Positions 8,301 through 17,901 of a DNA stretch of 64,000 nucleotides are shown one piece after another; positions within the stretch are counted from its first letter, which is position 1; each line of letters opens with the position of its first letter. Both the position numbers and the translations under genes were made by a program. The notes below the pieces were generated by a model, which was given only the letters and a program-made list of their open reading frames with translations, had not been told where the DNA came from and did no database searches. The stretch lies in NCBI GenBank assembly GCA_045636065.1, contig JAZTWW010000026.1, forward strand, positions 1 to 64,000, read 5' to 3'. Source of the DNA: RGIG5050 sp045636065 (GTDB lineage Bacteria; Verrucomicrobiota; Kiritimatiellia; RFP12; UBA1067).

Positions 8301-9196
8301 TCCGTTCAGTCGAGTCCTTTGCCGCAGGACGCGCCGATTCAGGCAGGACGCTGCAGGACTTCCTGGCTGCAAGGCTCGGGGTGAGCAAGCGCGCCGCCAA
8401 GGCCGCCATTGACGCCAAATCCGTCTGGGTTAACCGCAAGTGCGTCTGGATGGCGCGTCATACGCTCGAAAACGGCGATCTGGTAGAGGTGCCGAAGTCG
8501 CTCCTGCAGCAGGGCAAAGCCGCCAAGACGGCGTCTGGCCGTTCAGCGGCGGCAACCAGCAGCGCTACCAGAAGCCATATACGCATCCTTGTGGAGACGC
8601 CTGATTTTCTCGTCTGCGACAAGCCGTCCGGAACCGTGAGCTCCGGCGACGGCGCAAGCGTCGAAAGCATCCTAAGGGCCCAGACAGGAATCGAGACTCT
8701 CCAGGCCGTCCACCGGCTCGACCGCGATACGACCGGTTGCATGATTCTCGCGAAGACGGCCGAAGCGTTCGAAAAGGCCGTCGAGGTTTTCAAGACCCAC
8801 AGCGTGAAGAAACAGTACGTCGCTATAGTCGCGGGCCGCTTCCCGTACCGCTTCCATACGATCGACGCCCAGCTTGACGGGCAGAACGCCCTGAGCCATG
8901 TCGCTCTCCAGGCGGCAGGGGACGATGCGAGCTTCCTCAAGGTATCGATAACTACAGGCCGTACTCACCAGATAAGGCGCCACCTTGCGGGGATACGCTT
9001 CCCGGTGATAGGCGACAGGACCTTTGGTCTCAAGCGGGCCCGCGACGCGCGCATGATGGCCGTTCCGCGCCAGATGCTGCACGCATCGTCGGTCGAACTC
9101 CCCGATCCTATGAGAAGGGGCGAGACCTTGAAGGCCCATTCGCCTCTGCCGGCCGATTTCCGCGCGGCGCTCAAACTTTTCGGCATGGGGAAGTGA
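8297..9196 (+). CDS. RluA-family pseudouridine synthase with S4 domain
   Basis: 299 residues. An S4 RNA-binding domain spans about residues 12-70, then the catalytic domain carries HRLDRDTTG with the invariant catalytic Asp, and the conserved TGRTHQIRRHLAGI block near 217-231. It isomerises specific uridines in rRNA or tRNA. The layout is that of RluC/RluD, but the target site cannot be assigned from sequence alone. Translation is coupled to the PAS gene by a four-base overlap. Confidence 0.9.
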   Translation: MIRSVESFAAGRADSGRTLQDFLAARLGVSKRAAKAAIDAKSVWVNRKCVWMARHTLENGDLVEVPKSLLQQGKAAKTASGRSAAATSSATRSHIRILVETPDFLVCDKPSGTVSSGDGASVESILRAQTGIETLQAVHRLDRDTTGCMILAKTAEAFEKAVEVFKTHSVKKQYVAIVAGRFPYRFHTIDAQLDGQNALSHVALQAAGDDASFLKVSITTGRTHQIRRHLAGIRFPVIGDRTFGLKRARDARMMAVPRQMLHASSVELPDPMRRGETLKAHSPLPADFRAALKLFGMGK

Positions 9197-9205
9197 GCCG
9201 TTTCC

Positions 9206-11524
9206 ATGGGCAGGGCCGCGCTTTTCATGGAAGACCCCATGTGGGCGGCCACCGTCCCGGAGGAGAAGGGGCAGGCCCGCAAGAGAAGCCTGCCGTCGCA
9301 TTCCGACTGCACGCAGATCGACGTTGATGGGGCCGCGTCCCATCTTATGCCGGGCGGAACGCTCGGGATCGGGTTCGGCGGATACGAGATGCGCCCCGGG
9401 CAGATCGACATGCTCAAGGCCGTCGCTCGCGCGTTCAACGCCCGCAAACACCTTATGATCGAGGCCGGAACCGGTGTCGGCAAGAGCCTCGCATACCTTG
9501 TGCCGGGCGCGATATGGAGCTATGTGAACGACACTCCGACCGTGATCTCTACCGCGACGCGCAATCTCCAGAGCCAGCTCGTAGGGCAGGATCTTCCAAG
9601 GGCCGCGAAGGCGGTCGAATCCTCCAGCGTATATTCCCCGGAGCGCCCGTTCAGGGCGGCCGTTCTAAAGGGAAGGGCGAACTACCTCTGTCTCCACGCC
9701 GTCGAGGAGATGAACCATGAAGGCTACTACGCCCTCGATCCGGCAGAGCGCGTCGAGATGGACGCTTTTGTCGACTGGTTCCATTCCACGGAGGACGGCG
9801 ATCTCGACTCTTCGCCGTTCCAGCTTCTTAAGCCGAAGCTCTCCTCCAGCGGGGAGGACTGCCTTGGGAGGCGCTGCCCGTACAGAAGCCGCTGTTTTGT
9901 GATGCGCGCGCGCCAGAAGGCATCGGCCGCCGACGTGATAGTGGTGAACCACGCACTTGCCCTCACCGATGCGGCGAATCCCGGTGCCGACATACTGCCG
10001 CCGTACGGAAGGATTGTCTTCGACGAAGCGCACAATCTCGAGGATGTCGCGACAGACGTCTTCAGCATCGAGTTTTCAAGGAAAAGCCTTGAGTCGCTTC
10101 TTTCCCGCCTAGTCAAACCCGGGCGCGGCGCCAGGCGCGAGAGGGGGATCGTCGGCAAGCTGGAGCGCCTTTTCAGGACGGGTGCGTTCGCGGGTTTCCG
10201 CCGTGCAGGAGAGATGAAGGAGACGGTCCTCAAGATCCGCATCGCCCGCTCACAGGCTCTCGAGTGCGGCAATGCGCTTCTCGAGGAGGCCCGCAAACTT
10301 TTCGCGCCGCTGCCCCAGGCCGAAGTGATCCGCTACAAGTTCCAGGAGGTGCGCCAGTACTCGGTCAGCGGGATCTTCGCCCCGTACCGCGAGATGGAGT
10401 GGGACGAAGAGGCGCTGTCGGCGAAGCGCGACTCGTTCGAGGCTGCGCTCGCCTCTCTTGCAAAGCTTCTTACCGAGCTTGCAGACATGCTTGCTGAGGT
10501 GCGCGAGAGCGATGGCGAGTGCGCGAACCCCGATCTCGTATCCCAGCTCAAGGCGATGCCCGACGAGATCGCCTCGTACATGCTCGATACGGCGTTCGTC
10601 CTTTCTGGCGAAGGTGATGAAAGCGTCTTCTGGGCAAGGCGCGAGCGTGGAAGGAAGGGAGGTGTCTCGCTCACTGCCGCGCCCCTTTCCGTTGCCGACA
10701 GGCTCAACAAGCTCTTCCTCGGCTCCAAGGACAGCGTCGTCATGTGCAGCGCGACCTTGAAGGTGTCGGGGCGCTTCGACTACATGGGCGGGAGGCTTGG
10801 GTTTGCCCTGGCGGACCTTTCGCGCGTTGATGCGCTCACGGCTGAAAGCCCGTTCGACTACTTTAGGCAGACTCTCGCGCTTGCAGCTTCGTTCCTTCCC
10901 GATCCTGCAGCAGGCGTGGAGACGTATTCCGCCTCGCTTGCGCCGTTTCTCAAAGAGGTGTTCACCATAACCAAAGGGCGTGGGCTCGTCCTTTTCACGT
11001 CCTATGACATGATGAACCGCGTCGCCGATCTGGCAAGGCCGCTTTTCTCCTTTGCGGGGCTCAATCTGATCGTGCAGGGGGAATCGCATTCGCGCGAGGC
11101 CATGGTGGCGGAGCTTAAGGCAACCGGCGGGGAAGGGACGGTTCTTTTCGGAAGCCAGAGCTTCTGGGAGGGTGTGGATGTACCAGGGGATGCGCTTAGT
11201 TGCGTCGTGATTGCGCGCATACCTTTCCCGCAGGTGGGCGAACCGATAGTCGAGGCGCGCTGCGACATGTTGAAGCGCGAGGGCGAAAGTCCGTTCTGGA
11301 GCTATTTCCTGCCAGAGGCCGTGATAAAGTTCAGGCAGGGTTTTGGGAGGCTTGTCCGCACGAAATCGGATACGGGCGTAGTCATAGTGGCGGATCCGCG
11401 CATGACGACAAAGGGGTATGGGTCGTACCTTAAAAAGAGCATTCCTGCCTCGATGCACACGGTCGACACTCAGGAGAATCTCCTCTCCCGCATCCGCGAT
11501 TTCTTCTCAACACCCCTGGATTGA
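9206..11524 (+). CDS. DinG/XPD-like ATP-dependent DNA helicase
   Basis: 772 residues, superfamily 2. Walker A is EAGTGVGKS near residue 92 and the DEAH box FDEAHNL lies near 271. Between them the cysteines in NYLC, EDCLGRRC and YRSRC supply the four ligands expected for the iron-sulfur cluster of XPD/DinG helicases. The C-terminal half has helicase_C_2 motifs, including FGSQSFWEGVDVPG and RQGFGRLVRT. It should unwind damaged or forked DNA 5' to 3'. No exonuclease domain is fused. The start is the first ATG after the upstream stop; an internal ATG at 9227 would shorten it by seven residues. Confidence 0.9.
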   Translation: MGRAALFMEDPMWAATVPEEKGQARKRSLPSHSDCTQIDVDGAASHLMPGGTLGIGFGGYEMRPGQIDMLKAVARAFNARKHLMIEAGTGVGKSLAYLVPGAIWSYVNDTPTVISTATRNLQSQLVGQDLPRAAKAVESSSVYSPERPFRAAVLKGRANYLCLHAVEEMNHEGYYALDPAERVEMDAFVDWFHSTEDGDLDSSPFQLLKPKLSSSGEDCLGRRCPYRSRCFVMRARQKASAADVIVVNHALALTDAANPGADILPPYGRIVFDEAHNLEDVATDVFSIEFSRKSLESLLSRLVKPGRGARRERGIVGKLERLFRTGAFAGFRRAGEMKETVLKIRIARSQALECGNALLEEARKLFAPLPQAEVIRYKFQEVRQYSVSGIFAPYREMEWDEEALSAKRDSFEAALASLAKLLTELADMLAEVRESDGECANPDLVSQLKAMPDEIASYMLDTAFVLSGEGDESVFWARRERGRKGGVSLTAAPLSVADRLNKLFLGSKDSVVMCSATLKVSGRFDYMGGRLGFALADLSRVDALTAESPFDYFRQTLALAASFLPDPAAGVETYSASLAPFLKEVFTITKGRGLVLFTSYDMMNRVADLARPLFSFAGLNLIVQGESHSREAMVAELKATGGEGTVLFGSQSFWEGVDVPGDALSCVVIARIPFPQVGEPIVEARCDMLKREGESPFWSYFLPEAVIKFRQGFGRLVRTKSDTGVVIVADPRMTTKGYGSYLKKSIPASMHTVDTQENLLSRIRDFFSTPLD

Positions 11525-11866
11525 CTAGTGGCCAGGCTCCAACTCGGTCTCAAGAGGCAATTTTGTTGGATTGGCTTGGCATGCGCGATTGAAATTCGCG
11601 GCTTTCCGGCCCTTTGTCGACACGGCGAGCGCTCGGGCCCGTAAGTTTATTGGTTGAGAAAGTTTCTCGAGCCCTCGCTCAGATTCGCCTTCGCCAAGAG
11701 AGTTGGTTCCAATGCGTAAGTGCCGCACCGGCTCGGCGAAACGTCGCCGTGTCGAAAAGGCCTGCAAGCCTTGTGGGACTTGAATTCGACTGCGACTAAT
11801 CTCAAGCCAGGCTTAACCACCAATAATCCGCTTGAATGCCACTTGCCGATTCGCTTCACTTTCCAC
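11525..11866. other. non-coding stretch with a long inverted repeat
   Basis: No credible gene between the helicase and the giant-protein promoter. CCTTTGTCGACACGGCGA (11611-11628) is complementary to TCGCCGTGTCGAAAAGG (11744-11760), differing by one inserted base. The intervening 115 bases contain a small palindrome (GAGAAAGTTTCTC, about 11655-11667). Weaker complementarity continues outward on both sides. It may be a fold-back element or a structured transcript. It marks the left boundary of the accessory region. Confidence 0.6.
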
Positions 11867-11895
11867 TTGAGAATCCGGATGGATTTTGGTAAAAT
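11867..11895 (+). promoter_or_regulatory. sigma70-type promoter for the giant TSP3 gene
   Basis: TTGAGA (11867-11872), 17-bp spacer, TAAAAT (11890-11895) preceded by TGG. Nine bases separate the -10 box from the ATG at 11905, so the mRNA is predicted to be leaderless or nearly so. This supports the chosen start even though the N-terminus lacks a signal peptide. Confidence 0.68.
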
Positions 11896-11904
11896 GGCGG
11901 CAGA

Positions 11905-14900
11905 ATGAAGCGAGAGATCGAGAAGCGGTGGGCGCCATTGGGGGCGTATGCTATGCCCGAGGGCACGAACTCCTTTGCGTTCGAGATTGCCCAGGGCGAC
12001 GTCCGCGAGCCTGTGCGCCGCCACTTCCTCGACGCCCTTGGCGGCATCGGTTTCTTCCGCTTCGGCATGGACTTCGACTCCGACGGCGACGGCCTAGCGG
12101 ACGCCATCGAGACGCTCTGGACCATGACCGATCCGCAGGCCGTGGACAGCGACTTCGACGGCCTCACCGACGGCGAGGAGTTCGAGCTCGGCTCTAACCC
12201 TCTGGCTTTCGATACCGACGGCGACGGGGTCGGTGACGGTGACGAGTTGGCATCTGGCTCGAACCCGCGCAGGGCGGATTCCGATCGGGATGGTCTTCCC
12301 GATGCGCAGGAGCTGGGGACCATGGCTGCTCTGGCAGGAGATGACTTCATGTGGTTCGATATGTCTGGAGGAACGGATCTTCTCGCCTCAAGTTCGACCG
12401 AGGATGAGAGAACATGGCAGATTGCGCTCCCGCAGAACGCTGTCGTAAATGATGTGTGCCATACGAACGCCCTTGTATGCATGAATGGTGTGGTCCATCT
12501 GCTCTGTCCGACAAATTCCGGTGGAACGCATTATTCCGGCTACAGCTATTCCAACCTGGACAGCTGCGAATGGAGCGCAATGCATGTCACGGTTGCACTC
12601 TGCAATTCTGATCTCTATGCCCGTAGGACGGAATGGGGCAGCAGGATATTGTATGGAAGCATCGAATCCGGAGGACGGACCTTTGGAGTCGTGGAGTATC
12701 GAAATATCGGCCTGTACTCGCTGCGCAACGCGGCCTCGAACGAATTGATGACGTGTCAGATGATAATCCCGTCCGATGAAACGAACACGGTGTACGTCAG
12801 CTATCTTTGCGCGTCTAACGCATTCCGTTCGGCGGACGTGCTGGCCGGCGTCCAGTGCGGCGGGATCCCGTCCTCCAGGGCCGGGGAGCTGTACTACAAC
12901 CTCACCTGGTCTGCGGGCGAAGGTTTCCCGGAGGACGGACTGACGGTGAGATACCGTTTCGGGACGGGCACCGACCCGTCAATGGCGGATACCGACGGAG
13001 ACGGGCTTTCGGATCTGGCGGAGGTGAGCATTTGGCATACAAGCCCGTTCGAGGCCGATACGGACGGTGACGGGGCATTGGATGGCATTGAGGTGTCTGC
13101 CGGAACCGATCCTTCCCTCGCCGACACGGACGGCGACGGGATGCCGGACGGATGGGAGCTTGCCGCCGGGCTCGACCCTGTGGCGGCTGATGCGGGGCTC
13201 GATGCGGATGGGGACGGCGTAACGAACATCGCCGAATTTACCGCAGGGACCGACCCGCTGGACCGGGACACGGATTCCGACGGGCTTGAGGACCGGGATG
13301 AGATCGGCTGGTGGGAGTATGCAGGGAGCCTGCCGTCCCTTGACGCCTCCGGGGGGACCAACCTGCTCTCCGCATCGCAGTCGTACGACAGCGAGGAGTT
13401 CGTGGTGCCGCTGCCTTTCCCCGTCATGTGCGCCGGGTATCTGCACACAAACGCCACCGTATGCCTCGACGGCGCGCTTGGGCTGATGTCCGCAAGGTCG
13501 GCGGGCGCGTTTTCGGTATCCTCCAACAACAGGGACCTTTCCTCCCAGTCCCTGAGCAGCCATCATACGGCGGTGGCGGCATACTGGGATGACCTTTATG
13601 CAAAGGCCGGAGGCGGATCGCAGATAATGGTGGCCGACGTCACCGCAGACGGCATGCGGTACGCGGTTGTGGAATACTCGTGCATGCGGCTCTACGAGCG
13701 CAGGAACGATGCATCGGCCACCGGCACGTTCCAGATCGTGATTCCGCAGTCCGAAACGAATACCGTCTATGTGCGCTACATGGACATGTCCTCCGCGTTC
13801 GACGGTTCGTCGGCGAGCATCGGCGCGCAGCTGCCCGGCATGGAGAGGGCTTTCGCCGTCGCCTGCGACATGCAGGGGTCGGTCACGAACGGAATGGTGA
13901 TAGCCTACCACTTCGGAGCGGGCGGGAGGGCGCTTACTGCGGATACCGACGGGGACGGAATGGACGACGGCCAGGAGGCGGCGGCAGGCACAAGCCCGCG
14001 TTTCGCGGACATGGACGGGGACGGCCTCCCCGATCCATGGGAGCACCTGTACGGACTCGATCCCCGTTCGGCGGCGGGCGGCGACGGGGTGGACGGCGAT
14101 CCGGACGGCGACCATCTCACGAACTCCGGGGAATTGGCCTACGGTACGGATCCCTGCTCGCCTGACACCGATTCGGACGGACTGCCGGACGGCGGTGAGA
14201 CGGGGTTCATCTGCCCGACCAACGCCGTGCCGTGGCTGGCGTTCGATTGGAGCGACGACATCACGGCGGTCCTGACGTCCGCAAACCGGCGCTGCGTGGA
14301 CATCCCGACGCCAGTGCCGATGTCCATCCAGTGCGAGACGGTCACGAACATGACCATCTCCGCAAACGGCATACTGTTCCTCAACCGCGCGGGATACGCA
14401 AACCCGGGCGATTCCACGACAACCGAAGACTTCATCCAGGAGATCGACGCGGATGCTCTGGTCCTTGCGCCGTATCTCCAGTACACCCGCATCCGCGACG
14501 ACATCCCCGGCATCGAGACCGCCGTGAAGGTCGGCACGGCTACGCATGGCGGGACCGGGTATCTTCTTGTCGAGTACGACAACGTATACGGCGACATGTC
14601 TACATGGCGGACGAACGCGATATCATTCCAGCTCTCCATGCCCACCAACAGTCCGCGCAGCGCCTACGTCCGCTACAGGGACATGCTTCATGGCGACATG
14701 TCCGGCGGCAGCGCCTCCATAGGGATGCAGACGTTCGACGGGATGCGGCTGCATCCCTACTGCCGCAGGGAGACCGGGAAGGTCTGGAATGATCTGTGCC
14801 TGGAATTCGCCTTCGGGGCGAATACGGATCCTCTTGCGGCGGATACGGACGGTGACGGGCTGACGGATGGCGCGGAGCTTGACGTATACGGCAGCGATCC

Positions 14901-17900
14901 CCGGTTCGCCGATAGGGATGGGGATGGGTTGGCGGACCCGGCGGAGCATGCGGCGGGCACTGCATGGAACAATCCAGACACCGACGGGGACGGGCTTCTC
15001 GACGGATGGGAGCTCGCCAACGGCTTCAATCCGCTTTCGGCGCCGAATTGCGGCGAGGCCGGCGCTGACGCCGACGGGGACGGGCTGACGAACATGCAGG
15101 AGCAGGCCGCCGGGAGCGATCCTTTGAGCTCCGATACCGACGGCGACGGGTATGCGGACGCGCAGGAGCTCCAGAGAGGAACGGATGTGACCAGGGCGGA
15201 TACGGACGGTGACGGGTTGAACGACTGGCAGGAGGTGTCTGCCGGCGGCGATCCGCTCGATTTCGACAAGGACAGGGATGGCATGCCGGACGGCTGGGAG
15301 GTGGCCGGCGGTCTCAGCCCCGTGTCCACCAACGGAGTGAATGGCGCATACGGCGACTGCGACGGTGACGGCCTCATGAACCTGGATGAATATCTCAACG
15401 GTACGGACCCCAATCTCGCCGACACGGACGGCGACGGGGTTTCAGATGCCGTCGAGGTCGCCAACGGCTCCGATCCGAACGACGCCTCCGACGGCGGCCA
15501 GGCCCCTGACGCCGGCAGATTCAGGGATATCGTGTTCAATGTGGGCGGCGACCTGGCTGCCTGGGAGATGACTGTGGAGGGTCTTGGTCCGGACGACATG
15601 CGCACGCGCAGGCTCAGCATGGTCCAACCGAACTCGCCCTGTACGGCTGCGCTTGGGATGCGGAAGGGCAACGCCTACAGGATTTCGCTGCGCTGGCTCA
15701 ACTGCGATGGGCACAACGACGAGCAGGCGCCATGGTACTGCTGGTTCGCAAGGCTGGACGGAAAGCCGTCAACCCAGTCGTATCCAAACTATTCGGACAG
15801 GCGCCGGACCGGGAACGAGGTGATTGTTGGCGACGGATGGATAGCCGACAATGAGGACGGACTGCTGACAACCCACGCCCATGAATGCACAAGGTTGCTG
15901 GACGGCAGCTTTGGCGGCGGCAACATCGCCGGGGGGCTGACTGCCATGCTGTACGTCCTTGACGATCCGAAGCCCGTGCCTGACTACGACCGCAACGGCG
16001 CCATAGACGATGGCGACAAGGCAAAGGCGGAACGGAACGAAACTCTGCATTTCTGGATAAACGACGACGAGGACCACGATGCGACATACGGCAAGTACGC
16101 CGAATCCCCGGATGTTGACATCCCCGGCGCGCGCTATGGCGCATGGGAGTTCGATCTGCGCGACCCGGACTGGTCCGATGCCAATGTTAACGGATACCGC
16201 GACCTGATCGACTTCACCCCGGTGTTAATGGACGTCTCGACAATACAGATGCTGCCTGAGAAGATCAGGGTGGAACTAAAATTCAGGCTCCGCCATGATT
16301 CCAAAGCCGTGAACGTGGTGTGGACGGCGATAGACAAGGACTCGGTCGGTTCGTTCCAGAGGGATGCCGTGAACTGCTGCGGCCGCGATCTGGATGAGGC
16401 GTCCCATGAAGCCTGTGTGGAGCAGGTCAAGTCCGTCGGCACCGTTGTGCCGGATGCCCTTTCCGCGCAGATGAAGGCGGCGCCTGACAGCAAGGGGGTC
16501 GTTTTCATCGAAGGGCGACTGCCCGTTGATGCGCCGCTTGAACTCGACATATGCTACGGAGACGACATTGTGGTTGCGACGGGTGAGCTGCCGTTGCACC
16601 TTTCCTCCGTTGAGGCGATGTACTGGTTCTATTCGCTGCACGGTGCGGAGGATGTAGATTACTTTAACTTGCCGAATCAATACACGCCCGGAAACCTCAT
16701 GGACAACCCCAAGGATCGCGATGTGTTCTTTACGCACGGATTCAATGTCAGTGCGGAGGAGGCGAGGGCTTGGGGATCTGAAGTGTTCAAGCGCCTCTGG
16801 CAGTCCGGTTCGGATGCACGTTTCCACATGGTGGCGTGGCCGGGGAACTACCATTGGACCGGGGATTGGGCAAACGGGTTTCACTACCAGCGAGATGTCT
16901 ACCAGGCGCTCAAGTCGGCAAATGCGTTCAAGCGGCTTGTGGAGCGGGAGCAGGGGGATTCGTCGAACAGAGTCGTAATGGCGCAGTCGCTCGGAAATAT
17001 GATGGTCTGCGAGGCGTTCCGGCAGAGGCTTGAAGCAGATCAGTACTTCATGTTCGATGCTGCAATCGCGTCGGAGGCGATTGATGCCGCCTATCAGGAT
17101 GATTCCCAGTCGACCCGGGCGAAGTACGTGCCTTCAGACTGGGCAGACTACCACCCGATGTCATGGGCGGCCAACTGGTACAGGTGGTTTACAAATGATG
17201 TCACTGATGCTCGCGGCAAGATGGGCTGGCCCGATTACTTTAAGGGTGCCCTTGCGAATGTCGTGAATGTGTACAATTATTATTCGTCTGGTGATCCTGT
17301 CTTTATGGAAAGCGCGACAGTTCCGGATGTTATTACAGGCGTTTTCCACTGGCCCACGCTTGGATGGTCGTGGTGGCCACCTGGGCCAACGGTGCATTGG
17401 GAGATAACAGCTGAGGCAAACTGCTGGCAGAAACAGGAGACGCATAAAGGCGTTGAGCCAATCGCCGGCAATTTGAGAGGCGGATGGGGATTCTACTGGT
17501 GGATGGAATCAAATGGAGGAGACGAATGCCCCGTGTACTATTCAGCGGTAACCACAAGCGTCATGGTGGCCAATGGTTCGATTACCAACAACCCCGTATT
17601 CTACTATCCGGGGACGCAGATGGACAATCGGAACGCCACACAGGACAACATTTGGTTTGCGCTTGCAGAGTACGTACCGGCCATCTCGTCGCCTGTTGGT
17701 GGGAATTCTGTTGGTAATGATGTTGCCGAAAACATTGATATGAACGATGATTCAAATGATGGGATTTTGCGTCCTAATGGGTGGGGACGAAACAGCGGCG
17801 TCTATGGCACAAGCTGGTTCCACTCAGACATGAAAGACATGGCGTATTTCTATGTTTATCCACTCTACGACGGACTAAAAACGAAAGGAAACCTCAAATG

Positions 17901-17901
17901 A
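11905..17901 (+). CDS. 1998-residue TSP3-repeat protein with C-terminal alpha/beta-hydrolase
   Basis: Residues about 50-1210 are an array of calcium-binding TSP3-type repeats (D-x-D-G-D-G-L-x-D) interrupted by three copies of a ~200-residue beta-rich domain (about 130-350, 475-670, 775-970), each ending in N/S-x-Y-V-x-Y then a G-x-Q block. A beta-rich stretch follows to about 1570. The C-terminal part resembles an alpha/beta-hydrolase: HGF oxyanion region at 1611-1613, nucleophile elbow A-Q-S-L-G with Ser1695, Asp1797 in SSGDP and His1973 near the end, a possible triad. TSP3 arrays are normally extracellular, yet no signal peptide is visible at the N-terminus, so either export is non-classical or the start is wrong. 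Its stop overlaps the next gene by ATGA. Lipase or esterase activity is inferred only from the fold motifs. Confidence 0.85.
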   Translation: MKREIEKRWAPLGAYAMPEGTNSFAFEIAQGDVREPVRRHFLDALGGIGFFRFGMDFDSDGDGLADAIETLWTMTDPQAVDSDFDGLTDGEEFELGSNPLAFDTDGDGVGDGDELASGSNPRRADSDRDGLPDAQELGTMAALAGDDFMWFDMSGGTDLLASSSTEDERTWQIALPQNAVVNDVCHTNALVCMNGVVHLLCPTNSGGTHYSGYSYSNLDSCEWSAMHVTVALCNSDLYARRTEWGSRILYGSIESGGRTFGVVEYRNIGLYSLRNAASNELMTCQMIIPSDETNTVYVSYLCASNAFRSADVLAGVQCGGIPSSRAGELYYNLTWSAGEGFPEDGLTVRYRFGTGTDPSMADTDGDGLSDLAEVSIWHTSPFEADTDGDGALDGIEVSAGTDPSLADTDGDGMPDGWELAAGLDPVAADAGLDADGDGVTNIAEFTAGTDPLDRDTDSDGLEDRDEIGWWEYAGSLPSLDASGGTNLLSASQSYDSEEFVVPLPFPVMCAGYLHTNATVCLDGALGLMSARSAGAFSVSSNNRDLSSQSLSSHHTAVAAYWDDLYAKAGGGSQIMVADVTADGMRYAVVEYSCMRLYERRNDASATGTFQIVIPQSETNTVYVRYMDMSSAFDGSSASIGAQLPGMERAFAVACDMQGSVTNGMVIAYHFGAGGRALTADTDGDGMDDGQEAAAGTSPRFADMDGDGLPDPWEHLYGLDPRSAAGGDGVDGDPDGDHLTNSGELAYGTDPCSPDTDSDGLPDGGETGFICPTNAVPWLAFDWSDDITAVLTSANRRCVDIPTPVPMSIQCETVTNMTISANGILFLNRAGYANPGDSTTTEDFIQEIDADALVLAPYLQYTRIRDDIPGIETAVKVGTATHGGTGYLLVEYDNVYGDMSTWRTNAISFQLSMPTNSPRSAYVRYRDMLHGDMSGGSASIGMQTFDGMRLHPYCRRETGKVWNDLCLEFAFGANTDPLAADTDGDGLTDGAELDVYGSDPRFADRDGDGLADPAEHAAGTAWNNPDTDGDGLLDGWELANGFNPLSAPNCGEAGADADGDGLTNMQEQAAGSDPLSSDTDGDGYADAQELQRGTDVTRADTDGDGLNDWQEVSAGGDPLDFDKDRDGMPDGWEVAGGLSPVSTNGVNGAYGDCDGDGLMNLDEYLNGTDPNLADTDGDGVSDAVEVANGSDPNDASDGGQAPDAGRFRDIVFNVGGDLAAWEMTVEGLGPDDMRTRRLSMVQPNSPCTAALGMRKGNAYRISLRWLNCDGHNDEQAPWYCWFARLDGKPSTQSYPNYSDRRRTGNEVIVGDGWIADNEDGLLTTHAHECTRLLDGSFGGGNIAGGLTAMLYVLDDPKPVPDYDRNGAIDDGDKAKAERNETLHFWINDDEDHDATYGKYAESPDVDIPGARYGAWEFDLRDPDWSDANVNGYRDLIDFTPVLMDVSTIQMLPEKIRVELKFRLRHDSKAVNVVWTAIDKDSVGSFQRDAVNCCGRDLDEASHEACVEQVKSVGTVVPDALSAQMKAAPDSKGVVFIEGRLPVDAPLELDICYGDDIVVATGELPLHLSSVEAMYWFYSLHGAEDVDYFNLPNQYTPGNLMDNPKDRDVFFTHGFNVSAEEARAWGSEVFKRLWQSGSDARFHMVAWPGNYHWTGDWANGFHYQRDVYQALKSANAFKRLVEREQGDSSNRVVMAQSLGNMMVCEAFRQRLEADQYFMFDAAIASEAIDAAYQDDSQSTRAKYVPSDWADYHPMSWAANWYRWFTNDVTDARGKMGWPDYFKGALANVVNVYNYYSSGDPVFMESATVPDVITGVFHWPTLGWSWWPPGPTVHWEITAEANCWQKQETHKGVEPIAGNLRGGWGFYWWMESNGGDECPVYYSAVTTSVMVANGSITNNPVFYYPGTQMDNRNATQDNIWFALAEYVPAISSPVGGNSVGNDVAENIDMNDDSNDGILRPNGWGRNSGVYGTSWFHSDMKDMAYFYVYPLYDGLKTKGNLK

